Below are positions 40,831 through 49,542 of a stretch of DNA of 49,542 bases, one piece after another. The DNA is from Chara braunii (Eukaryota; Streptophyta; Charophyceae; Charales; Characeae): the NCBI GenBank assembly GCA_003427395.1, contig BFEA01000340.1, positions 298,720 to 348,261 on the forward strand, given 5' to 3'. The position numbers and the translations under genes are program-made. Position 1 is the first letter of the stretch, and each line of letters starts with the position of its first letter. The notes under the pieces were generated by a model. It did no database searches. It saw only the letters and a list, made by a program, of their open reading frames with translations, and was not told where the DNA came from.

Positions 40831-43080
40831 CCGCCGATATACAGTAACTTGCAGCAGTCTGTGTACTGCCAAATGACAAGCAATCGGTCCTGTTGTGAGG
40901 CAAGTCGTGCGCAGGTACCGATTCCCCGCCCCGCCACTTCGGCTGGGGACACAGTCAGTGTTTGTCGTTGTTCGACATTCCCTAACCTTATTGTTGTCTT
41001 CCGCTGCCTCATTCGACTGTTCGGGCAGCCTCCTTGGCTTGCAGGTAAGCTCCCAGACCTCACCCCTTAGTCTCTTGCCACCCCCCTGCAGTGGCCTGAG
41101 CAGCGCGACGACTGAAGAAACAACAGCTTAACTGGCTATCGCCTCACTCGTAGTTATAGTGCCACGATGGCATCCCTCTACTTGGTCGGTGGCAAATTCG
41201 CCCATGTAGACTAGGCAAATGAGAAATGGGTCCAATACCTCTTGAATGCCACTTGAGTACCTTACCAGCTGAGTCAGGCCTAATGGACCCGACTTCGCAT
41301 CTGCAATCCAATCACTCCATGCCTGCATTTGCTGGGCAGCCTCTCCATATGTGGGATGAGAAGGAGTTTTCCACGGATACAGGCAGGTACTTGTCAACTG
41401 CACTCCCTGCGCACCACCAGCAGGTACGTTCTTCACCTCTCTCCCTCTTGTAGCAATTCCTACAGTATGGACGCACCTGGTCATTGATGTAGTCAGGTTT
41501 ATTTGAACCCTGCTATGGGTCGTAGGCGGGGACACGACCGAGGCAGCGCCCAGCGCGACTTCAGACTAGCAGTAAGCCAGGTACGCACACCTCCTACTGT
41601 CTCTCTCCTCTCTGATCTCAATCGCTTGCATTGCCCCCCCCACGCTTTTACTCCCCCGCCGTATTTGCTATGTGAACTAAGAGCGAAATTTCCCTTAGCA
41701 TATGGGAAGGCACACGGCCTCCCCGCTGTGCATTCGAAAATGTAACAGCTGCTATTCTATAGCTAGATTCAGTAGAAGAAGAACTCCCATTAAAATGTGA
41801 GGTTATACACTTATGACTTCGAAACTGCCCCTACTTGTTTTATCCGGAAAGGGGAGAAAAGGGGGAGTGAAAAGAGCAAATAAAAAAAAAACAAAAAAAA
41901 CAAGGATGAATCTACCGCTAAAATTCGGACAAATACATCACCCCTTTTCCTGCGCGCAGATAGGAACCACCATACCGCCCAAAACAACCGCTCAGTCCAA
42001 AAACTGGCTGCGCCATCGTACTCGCGACGGCTGATTACCTCTGATCAGCCTCTTCCCCCACTCAAAATCACTAAGAATCGAGTGGGATATCCGTTTCTAC
42101 TCCCCGCCATCTCCATCTTTTTCGTTCATCCACGCGATGCTTCTCTCTACTAACTCATAATCTACTGACCGTTTACTCAAACTAACAGCATATTCTAACT
42201 CACCCAGCCTAGAAACTTAATCTAGTATCCCACATCGTCAAAATCAGTCTGAAAACGAGCGAGCTACTACAACTTCATTCTTGCTCGTCTTCCCTCCCGA
42301 AAGTCTCCGCCATGGCTTCCCGCACAAACTCTCTCACTAACTCCCTCATCTGCTTATTTTTAACTGAAAATGACAGCGCCAATGGGTTCGCAGTGATCAA
42401 GAACCCCTATATAGCATCTTTCCTCGCGGGAAACGGTCAAGAGACGGCCGAGTTATGCATTTTTCTCCTTCTTCGTCCTCGTTTTCCCTCCATCCCCTCG
42501 CACACCATTTCTCCTCTAACTCATAATCTATTAATTTTTCCTTACTTCCGCCTGCATAACCGACTTCGCCCGGCCAAAAGACCTCGGATTCTGCTCTTCC
42601 TTTGCTGAAATCCGTTAAGGATCGGGGGGTGTTAGGCACTCTTTGCCCCCATCACCTTCGTTCTCCCTCCACTACCATCTCACCTTCCTTCGTCCCTGGA
42701 TGTATCTGGCACAATTTTCTCACTAGGTCCATTCCTACCTGTCTCCCCTTTCGTTGCTGCATTCAGCCTCCCTTCCAAGCTCAGCGCATGCCCTCCTTTC
42801 TCCTACCGCAGCGCCTTCCCGTTTGCCAGCCTTCCACCTCATAGCGTTGTGGCCTAATGCTGCCTTCGCACCCCGCCTCCCTCAGCTACTGTCGCAGCAC
42901 CTGGCCGCAACGACATCACAGCGCCCAGCGCAGTTCCACATCGGGATCAGACTCCCCTCTCTGGGCATTCACCCCTCCCTGTCTGCACTTGCCTCATCTG
43001 CATTCTCCCCATCTGCACTCTCGTCTCACCCCTTCGAACAGACAGCACCCGGTGCAGCAGTCAACCCAATGGCTTCACCA
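40831..43080. other. Non-coding part of module B1
   Basis: No gene recognised. 5'-splice-site-like CAGGTA(A/C)G motifs followed by pyrimidine-rich sequence occur near 41042, 41421 and 41579. Pyrimidine-rich stretches dominate from 42100 to 43000. The GAAATCCGTTAAGGATCG block near 42608 has a counterpart near 47530. Confidence 0.4.
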
Positions 43081-43084
43081 CGTC

Positions 43085-43580
43085 ACGGGAACTTCGAGGA
43101 GCCAGCTACTGGGCGGCTCAGCTAGTTTCTCACCCTTATGCCCTGGTCCCATGGGCGACTTGCAGCAGCAGGGTTGCAATCTCGTTCCCAGCGCCCCTGA
43201 CCCTTCTTCGTATTTTGTTGCTTTGAGCCTCAGTATAGCGGGTGGGGGTCCCGATGCAGATCTTGGCGGTAGTAGCAAATGAGAACCTTGAAGAACCAGC
43301 GTAGGAGAAGGTTCCGCAGGTGAGCGGCCGCTGCAACAGCCCCCCCCCCGCAGCATGTGGTCCCACAGCCCCGAGGGAAAACCTCCGAAAGAACCAGCTA
43401 CTAGATGGCCTGGTTCTTCCGCCCTATGCCCAGGCCCGACAGACGAACTGCAGCACTTTGGCTGCACTCTTCCCCACAGCGCCCCCTGGCCTGCTGCAAG
43501 CCTGCAGCTTGAGCCTCGGTGAGGCTGTCTCGGTGCAGATCTTGGTGGTAGTGGCAAACACTCAAATGAGAATCGTCGGG
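43085..43580. repeat. Degenerate tandem duplication, two units of about 0.2-0.25 kb
   Basis: The blocks near 43095-43290 and 43395-43575 share CCAGCTACT, then a CCTATGCCC-like block, GACTTGCAGCA-like and CAGCGCCCCTG-like blocks, TTGAGCCTC, and GGTGCAGATCTTGG-like sequence, in the same order. Frames over them are not conserved. Confidence 0.65.
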
Positions 43581-44077
43581 GCGAAGTAAAACTTGTCCCA
43601 TGGGAACAGTTGCTGGGATAGCCCTGCCGCACAGCCAAAACTGCGGCAGCCTCCCACCGGTGCCCCCGCCCAGACATGGGTCACTATCTTTCGCATCCCG
43701 GTGGGCATGCCCACACTCAACCCTCTTCACGGCAGACCATGAACGGCGAGCGGCGCACCCACAATAGCGTCGTCCCCATCAGGCAATGTCTTTCGCTTGG
43801 ATCGAACAGGCCACAAAGGTCTGCACCTTAAACCAAAAGGTAGGGGCAAGGCCCTGGCGCTGCCTCACGAAAACAAGTAAAATAAAAAAAATCAAAAATA
43901 AACGAACGTAAAAGAAAATCCAACTTTTCCTCGGAGTAAACAACTGGCCCTTCGCCAGTCCCATGGGCCGGGCCCGCCACCCCTTATCGCAAAAGCTGAG
44001 GGGGATAGCCCTGGCGGCCCTCTACCCCTCGGTCCTCGCCTCATCGCTCTGCTGCTCCGCTGCTCCCGCGTCGCTGC

Positions 44078-44150
44078 CTGCTGGCCTCGAACCCCGAACC
44101 TTCGTATCCGCAACCCGACGTCGTAACCTATAGGGCTAAGCCCCAGCCTG
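44078..44150 (-). repeat. tRNA-like relic (B1 copy)
   Basis: On the minus strand GGGGCTTAGCCCTATAGGTT resembles a D-arm with A box, and GGTTCGGGGTTCGAGGCC contains a B box. The related copy is at 48501-48575 in B2. Flanking sequence is shared too (GGGGGATAGCCC... / GGGGGTTAGCCC... at 44000 and 48430), so it is a tRNA-derived repeat duplicated with the module. Confidence 0.6.
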
Positions 44151-45186
44151 GGATCAGTAGGCGGTGGATCCCATATGAAATGGTACTGAAGTGAGGCAGT
44201 CCAATACTTAGGGATGAGGAGGACGTCGTAGGTCTTACCCCCACCTATTACCGGGCGTGCGGCTACCAGATAATCACGTTGGCCTCCCTGATCGTGCCAC
44301 GGCTTTCCGCGTACCATCCCACATATCATTCTTGTCGCCGGTCAGCGTAGTAAATGAGGGTCAGTCCATTAATCCCTGGCCCAGTCAAGAGTGTGACGTC
44401 AAGTCGGACGCCTGCGTCAACACTACAATCAAAGGGGCAAAATCACACGCGCGCCTTGAAACTGCGCACCCACTCATCCTACCTACTTAGACAACCTTGG
44501 TCCCTACATAGGTAACCGTTTGAACACACAGGTCTGGACCCTTGGCCCCGCTGTCACTTGCAAAAAACAGGGCGGATACCCTTGCAAGGGTATTCGCGCC
44601 GACAGCGCTTCCCGTAGGAAAAGTGTCTTTTTAGAATTTATATCAGCCCGAATATGAAAACAGAAATAGTCTTTGACTTTTCAAAGTCAAATTTTGTCTA
44701 GCTTCCTGAATTAGCAAAAATTTGGACAGCACTTCCTTTAGAAAATGAGACTTTCCATATTTTTACTAAGTCGTGTATAAAATTTAGACAAGTTGAACTT
44801 TGAAAAACCAAAATTTGACTAACTCCTTAGATTTGCAGAAATTTCGGTAGCGCTTCCTGTAGAGAAAGTAGCTTACCAAAATTTATACAAAGCCAAGTAT
44901 AACAAATGATCCCAGAAAATGCGGAAATCGACCTAAGTAGAAATGAACTTAGCCAAAAAAATTGCAGGAATTGAAACTAACTCCTATGGCTCTAACACGA
45001 GGCGAGCATCTAAAGCAACTACTTATCAAATCGAAACTCAGACCAAGGAGTAATCTCACTCAGTCACATGCAAGGCCAAACCACAAAGAGTAAGTACTCT
45101 CACCATCCCCAAGTCAAAATCCTCATAGATAGTTCATGAATCTTTTAGATGATTTAACCCTTGTACCCAACTTACGTATGGCGTAG

Positions 45187-45803
45187 TGCTAGACCATTCA
45201 GCTTAGAAACAATGTTTAGCATGCCTTTAGGATATACACGAACAGGTTGCACAACTACTTTTCTCTTCTTTAGGCATATGACTAGACTATTCGGCTTATA
45301 AACAATGTCTAGTCGCCCTGAACTGTTTAATATCCAAATTTTAATAACTTTATGACTTTGTTTTCAAAAGAAAAGCAAATATGGGCAGGGGAGTGAACCA
45401 TTCGGCTTGGAAACAATGTTCAGTTTGCCAAAATTACTTCCAATTATACTGTGTAATTTTCCTTCCTTTGTAGTGATATGGCTTAACGTTGGACCATTCG
45501 GCTTGGAAACAATACCCAACTGTCAGTTCACATGCAAATATAAGTAAAATACTTTCTTTTATACTCAATTTATACTTATGTGCATGGTTTTCAGGTTAAA
45601 CCATTCAACTTAGAAACAATGCTCAGGCTTGTACCAAAATCCTCCCTCGGAACAAAATAAGAACTTAAACCCTTCACATCCGGCAAACCCTCAGAAAATA
45701 AACATAACAACCAGGCCATTCAGCTTAGAAACAATGTCTGGCCCTTCAGAAAACAACCAAATAAACATAGCCCTGGGCCATTCAGCTTAGAAACAATGTC
45801 CAG
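45187..45803. repeat. Array of seven hairpins with a constant loop (B2)
   Basis: Core is ATTCRGCTTRGAAACAAT. Positions and arms: 45187-45221 (TGCTAGAC/GTTTAGCA, one G-T pair), 45280-45314 (GACTAGAC/GTCTAGTC), 45394-45422 (TGAAC/GTTCA), 45488-45520 (GTTGG/CCAAC), about 45593-45627 (weak arms), 45711-45741 (CCAG/CTGG), 45773-45803 (CTGG/CCAG). The first five correspond in order to the first five units of B1. Confidence 0.9.
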
Positions 45804-46091
45804 TCTTTGGTTGACCCAGTCAAACACATGCAGTCTGCCTTCCTCCCACCTTCCCCCAGTTCATCCTTTAGTCTGCTTTCAGTCAAAATAAAGATGAAAC
45901 TTAAACTTCACTCTTATGCATTCCTTCCATTCAATCTGATTAAGTCCTGGAAAAAAACAAAGTCATAGGGACACTCATGTATACGTCATTCAAACTACAG
46001 GGACATAGTCAAACATGGGTATAGTGGGGTCATACAGACAGAGGAATATATACCTTATAGTTCCCTGCGTCCAGAACCTCGCCTACGTTCC

Positions 46092-46165
46092 GGCAGAGCT
46101 CCCGCAATCGGTGGTTTGACTCCCCACAGAGTCTTGCTGNGGTCCTACGGGTTGCAATCCCCGCA
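46092..46165 (+). repeat. tRNA-like element (B2 copy)
   Basis: Counterpart of 40007-40083: it shares GCTCCCGCAATCGGTGG and the B-box-like GGGTTGCAATCCC. The closing stem is no longer complementary. One N base at 46140. Confidence 0.45.
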
Positions 46166-48420
46166 ATGGCGGCCAACGTCACAACAAAATGGTCGAACTC
46201 GAAGTCAAACTGCAGTCGAGCGCAGAGATACGATCCTCTGACAATCCTCCAGATCACGATGATAACCCCTTTTTACAAAGTTCGACCCCTCCCCCTTTTT
46301 TACTTTTCACCTGGCGGGATGTACTTGGTGGAGCGACGGTCGCAATTGTAGCAACGGAGGCCCCAAGCGTATAAAATGAGAATGAATCTTCCACTAATTC
46401 GTGGAAAGACCCAGTCTGAACCTTGCGCAAAAGTCCATGAGGCAACCAGGCGAGTTCCCCTCTTCTCTGCTCACCTGCTCCTCTCCCATCCTGGTCGTTT
46501 CCTGTTTACCCTTGCTAGGCACCCTCCTCCATGACGCCCAGTACACAGACTATCGCTCCACATGTATTAGCAACCTATGAGTTGTCCCTGCTTCCTGTTG
46601 ACACGGCAACAACAACCGCAGTTGATGAGGGCGTCGACCTTGTAGAGCACCGCCAAACCCAGGTACGTATTATCACACCACCCTTCTTTCTCTCCTTGCA
46701 CTTAGCCAACTATTCGGTCAGGTTCACCCCCCCCCCCTCAGCCGTGTCCATACAGGACGGCCACTGAGGGCGCACCGACTAGTAACAATACATAGTCCGC
46801 CTGCTTGGCGCTGCGAAGGAGGGAACCACTACGTTCCCGAGAAACAGTCGTCGAGCCTACATTGCACAGCCTACGTTGCACAGTGCGGGATACTCAGTTG
46901 TCGATACGTAATTGAATCTTCCGCACATATGCGGAAGAGCACACCGCTACCCTGTCGCGAGTGCAGCGAGGTAAAGGGAGGCTACTCCTATCGATTCAAA
47001 GAGTAAAATCGGAGTGAATCTCCCACACAAGTGTGGGCAAATTCATCCCCTCCTTTTTCCTAGTCTTTTCTTGTTTTTAACTTCTATCCCACTAAGTCCC
47101 CACTAATGATGACTCCTAAGTCAGATTCACCCAACCAAAACGCTTCACCTTACCTTTTATTCCACTCGATTTCGCTTTGAATCGAATGAAAACTTCATTC
47201 TTCCAAAAGCGACCATATCCGCTCCCTGATAGCCTTCACGCAGCTTCTATTCGTACTAACTCTAAACCTACTCCACTAATCTCAAAACTAATCACGCCAC
47301 TGAAATCTCGATGGCTGAAAACCCCCGGAATAGATCTTGGTTCGCCCGATTTCGTCAAGGATCGAGCGAACTAAGAGACTTTTCTGACTAGCCATATCCA
47401 CCTCTTTCGTCATCTCCGTGCACTCTCTTCTCTAATTAGCTCGTCTCCTACTAATCTAGTGGCCAAACTGACCCTCCCATGCGATTCGCCTGATGTCATA
47501 ACCCCAAAGCCAGCTTTTACCTCCCCCGATTCCGTTAAGGAACGAGCGAGTTGTGCTTCCCTCACTCTGTCATAGCCACTCCTCATATCCCGCCTGCATC
47601 CGGCATGACTTCGAATCCGGGTTCATTCTCCCCCTTTTTTTGTTTTTTTGTTCCTCCGCTGCCCGTCACTCCTGCTGCCTTGGCACCCGACTTCCGCTTT
47701 CGCCCGTCCTCTTTTCTGCCTATCTTCCCCGCTTGCCAGCACTCCACTTTCTTGCTTTTTCCTCCCTGTCTCCTTTGGTTCCCTTCACCGCCTCAACACT
47801 CAATACCCGCTTGCACTATTGTTCCGCCCGCTGCTGCTGGGCCAGCCCCACCACCAGCTACTGCGCAGCGCTGCTTGCTCAGTTTCGCTGCCTGCCTACT
47901 TCTGCCCCCGGCTGCCCTAGTGCGCTATCTGTTCTTCCCGCGGCTGTCAGGTGCTGCCCTACCCGACCGATGCCCATCACTCACTGGTGCCCGTAGGGGG
48001 AGGGGACCAGAGGGGAGGCGCAGTGACTGGCCCATCGGGGAAGCCCAACCTTGGTGCTACCAGCTCACCCCTGGATGGCACCGCCCGCCTGCCGTAGCAG
48101 GCGTCACACCTATTGGCTGGTGCGGCTCCCACGTGTTCCCTTATTGGAGGCTTGGGCACGAGCGTGGCTGCTACGGGGTTTCCTGCAAATACAGGACACC
48201 CCCGCGCGACCTTATTGGACCCAAAACATAGGTCATAAACTTTCTGCATTACCAACCCAATCACAAACTCAAGCCCTGACCGCACTATGGTGGCCATTAA
48301 ATTCGGCGTTGCGTCCAGGTCAACGGCATGCCGGAGCATAAAAAGAAATAAACAGAAATATGGCGCTAAGAAAAAGAATTATCTAGAAAATGCCACCACC
48401 GATCGGACGCCGCGGACAGC
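46166..48420. other. Non-coding part of module B2
   Basis: No gene recognised. Features are a CAGGTACG block near 46660, a hairpin CCCACACaaGTGTGGG near 47020, and C/T-rich sequence over 47.6-47.9 kb. A 226-codon plus-strand frame (47551-48231) is Pro- and Cys-rich with no domain I recognise and no counterpart in B1. Confidence 0.4.
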
Positions 48421-48500
48421 AAGAACAAGGGGGTTAGCCCCGCCGGGCCCTCGACCCTTCGGTCCCCTTCACGCTACTCTGGTACTCCCGCGCTGTCGCC

Positions 48501-48575
48501 ACTCGGTCTCGATCATTAAACCCCTTCGACGAAAATCGGACGCTGTAACCACTAATGCTAATCCCAAGTCTGGGT
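48501..48575 (-). repeat. tRNA-like relic (B2 copy)
   Basis: Minus strand: ATTAGTGGTTACAGCG as A box, then a B-box-like region disrupted by a short insertion. Counterpart of 44078-44150. Confidence 0.5.
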
Positions 48576-49134
48576 TTAGCTCTGACAGACACCTAAATAA
48601 ACGGACACCGCGCAACGTTCGGGCCTACTTAAAACACTTCAAGGCCTCCTTGTTGTCGATGTCATTCTCCACACGTACGCATAGGTCACAAATAAACACA
48701 CCAATCAGGAGACAGGATCCGTTTAATCCCAACAAACTCAGCAAAAAATATATATATATATATGGTCGGCGACCACGCCGGCTCTTCAGTCATCAAGGAT
48801 AAAAAGAGATCACACGCGCCTTAAGTCTGCGCGCCCACACACTCTCTGCTCTAGTCAACCAACCTGTCAACGTAAAACACAGACACTGCCGCGCCCTCGA
48901 GCGATATACTTAAACCTTAAACGAAACTTATTTTCTGGCATTTGCAAAAACCAGGGCGGATACCCTTGTAAGGGTATTCGCACCGACACCGAGCTGCAAA
49001 GATGGGTCGTCTGCTGAGTTGACAGGCGACGCGGCTAGAGGTGGGGCAGGCCGAGCCTGCCCAGCTATGGCAGGTGGACCTACAAGGAAGGCAGCTCTAC
49101 TTATAGGAGAGTTGCGGGCTTAACTCCTGTGATA

Positions 49135-49203
49135 GGATCTAGCTCAGTAGGTACTGCCATTTAACTCTCACCCAGCGGGTACCGGGATCGAATCCGACGT
49201 GCA
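49135..49203 (+). repeat. tRNA-derived relic with A and B box
   Basis: TAGCTCAGTAGGTACTGC is a near-consensus A box and ACCGGGATCGAATCC a near-consensus B box, about 45 bases apart. A T-run (49222-49226) could end Pol III transcription. Arms are too poorly paired for a working tRNA; more likely a SINE head. Confidence 0.6.
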
Positions 49204-49374
49204 ATGCCACTGGGCTAGCTCCTTTTTGGAGCCTTATGTGGCTTGCGGGGTCGACTCAGGCCGTTGATCGCAGAGATCGCACGGCCTAGATCGGTCGCGC
49301 GAGGAAGAGATTAGCATGTCCCCATCGCAAGGATAACACGCATAAATCGAGAAATGACCCAAATTTTTTTTCAA

Positions 49375-49470
49375 TTCCCTCGGAGGGAATCGAACCTGGG
49401 TCCACACGCCGAAGAGAGGGGGGAGGTGCCAGCAAGGCGTGGAAGAGGAGAAAACCATGGTCGTTGGCTT
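49375..49470 (-). repeat. tRNA-like relic
   Basis: On the minus strand CCCAGGTTCGATTCCCTCC is a good B box, followed within 15 bases by an A-run on that strand. The A box is doubtful (TTGGCACAAGCCAACG upstream). Probably a tRNA-derived repeat. Confidence 0.4.
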
Positions 49471-49542
49471 GTGCCAACGGCTTCATTACTGCAAAAAAAA
49501 AAAAAAGAGAGAGGAAACAGGCAGCGCCACCTGGCGCTCGAA

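Larger units (their letters stand above)
38294..44600. repeat. Large non-coding module B1
   Basis: Collinear with B2 (44600-48995) over its whole length but longer because of extra segments, notably a CAG-rich insert. Order of shared landmarks: three 120-bp units, a TAAGTACTCTCACC block, the hairpin array, a tRNA-like element, CAGGTACG blocks, a pyrimidine-rich part, a GATTCCGTTAAGGA-like block, a tRNA-like relic on the minus strand, and an ending GGGCGGATACCCTTG, a short AAGGG link and TATTCG. No conserved protein is visible; open frames differ between the copies. It resembles no element class I know. Confidence 0.7.
44600..48995. repeat. Large non-coding module B2
   Basis: Second copy of the B module directly after B1. 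Its start GACAGCGCTTCCCGTAG follows the end motif of B1 without a gap, and its end at about 48951-48990 repeats GGGCGGATACCC and GGGTATTCG. Divergence is high between landmarks. The open frames at 47.5-48.3 kb (Pro/Ala/Leu/Ser-rich) are not shared with B1 and are not called. Confidence 0.7.

Noticed and set aside
42312-43677. Overlapping frames of 80-200 residues in B1
   Set aside because: Several frames overlap on both strands, are Pro/Ser/Gly-rich, and break at internal duplications; no family recognised.
47551-48231. 226-residue plus-strand frame in B2 as a host gene
   Set aside because: Pro/Cys/Leu-rich, no domain recognised, and not present at the matching place in B1.

Overview
The window looks like nuclear DNA of a large, repeat-rich eukaryotic genome, probably a streptophyte (green plant lineage). 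A charophyte alga such as Chara is my best guess, held weakly. The grounds are: only transposable-element genes and their ruins are visible; a Ty3/gypsy element has a primer-binding site matching the 3' end of tRNA-Asp, a choice known from plant elements; there are (CA)n microsatellites, long poly-T and poly-C tracts and isolated N bases; and stop codons in the element genes mostly look like C:G-to-T:A decay, as expected of methylated repeats. I found no host gene, rRNA or intact tRNA.

Layout. 1-9 kb: microsatellites, a decayed LINE ORF1 with a zinc knuckle (about 1.5-2.9 kb), tRNA-like relics on the minus strand, a G-rich repeat and a short LINE 3' tail at 6.2 kb. 8.96-9.25 kb: a 272-bp LTR followed by a tRNA-Met-type primer site. 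10.1-15.5 kb: two LINE copies facing each other (plus 10.1-13.7, minus 15.5-14.2). They share reverse transcriptase or zf-RVT sequence and the same 3' tail of stem-loops plus poly(A). 15.5-17.8 kb: non-coding repeats, including five related hairpins and a 0.48-kb tandem repeat. 17.8-22.3 kb: another LINE copy of the same family with ORF1 and part of ORF2, cut off at its 3' side by an 87-bp foldback element.

22.3-38.3 kb: a Ty3/gypsy-like retrotransposon on the minus strand. Read on that strand it runs: flanking repeat block, primer site (35.84 kb), gag with RGG region and CCHC knuckle, protease, reverse transcriptase-RNase H-integrase, then a further long gag-like ORF downstream of pol (28.7-25.9 kb), then a hairpin-rich region and a second copy of the flanking block. 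Its protease and reverse transcriptase have each lost a catalytic Asp, and several stops interrupt its frames, so this copy looks dead.

38.3-49.0 kb: two diverged tandem copies of a 4-6 kb non-coding module (B1, B2). Each carries an array of short hairpins with a nearly constant loop and changing but still complementary stems. Compensatory changes between the copies make this the most unusual signal in the window. The same style (constant loop, covarying stem) recurs in the 15.5-kb repeats, the gypsy flanking blocks and the LINE 3' tail.
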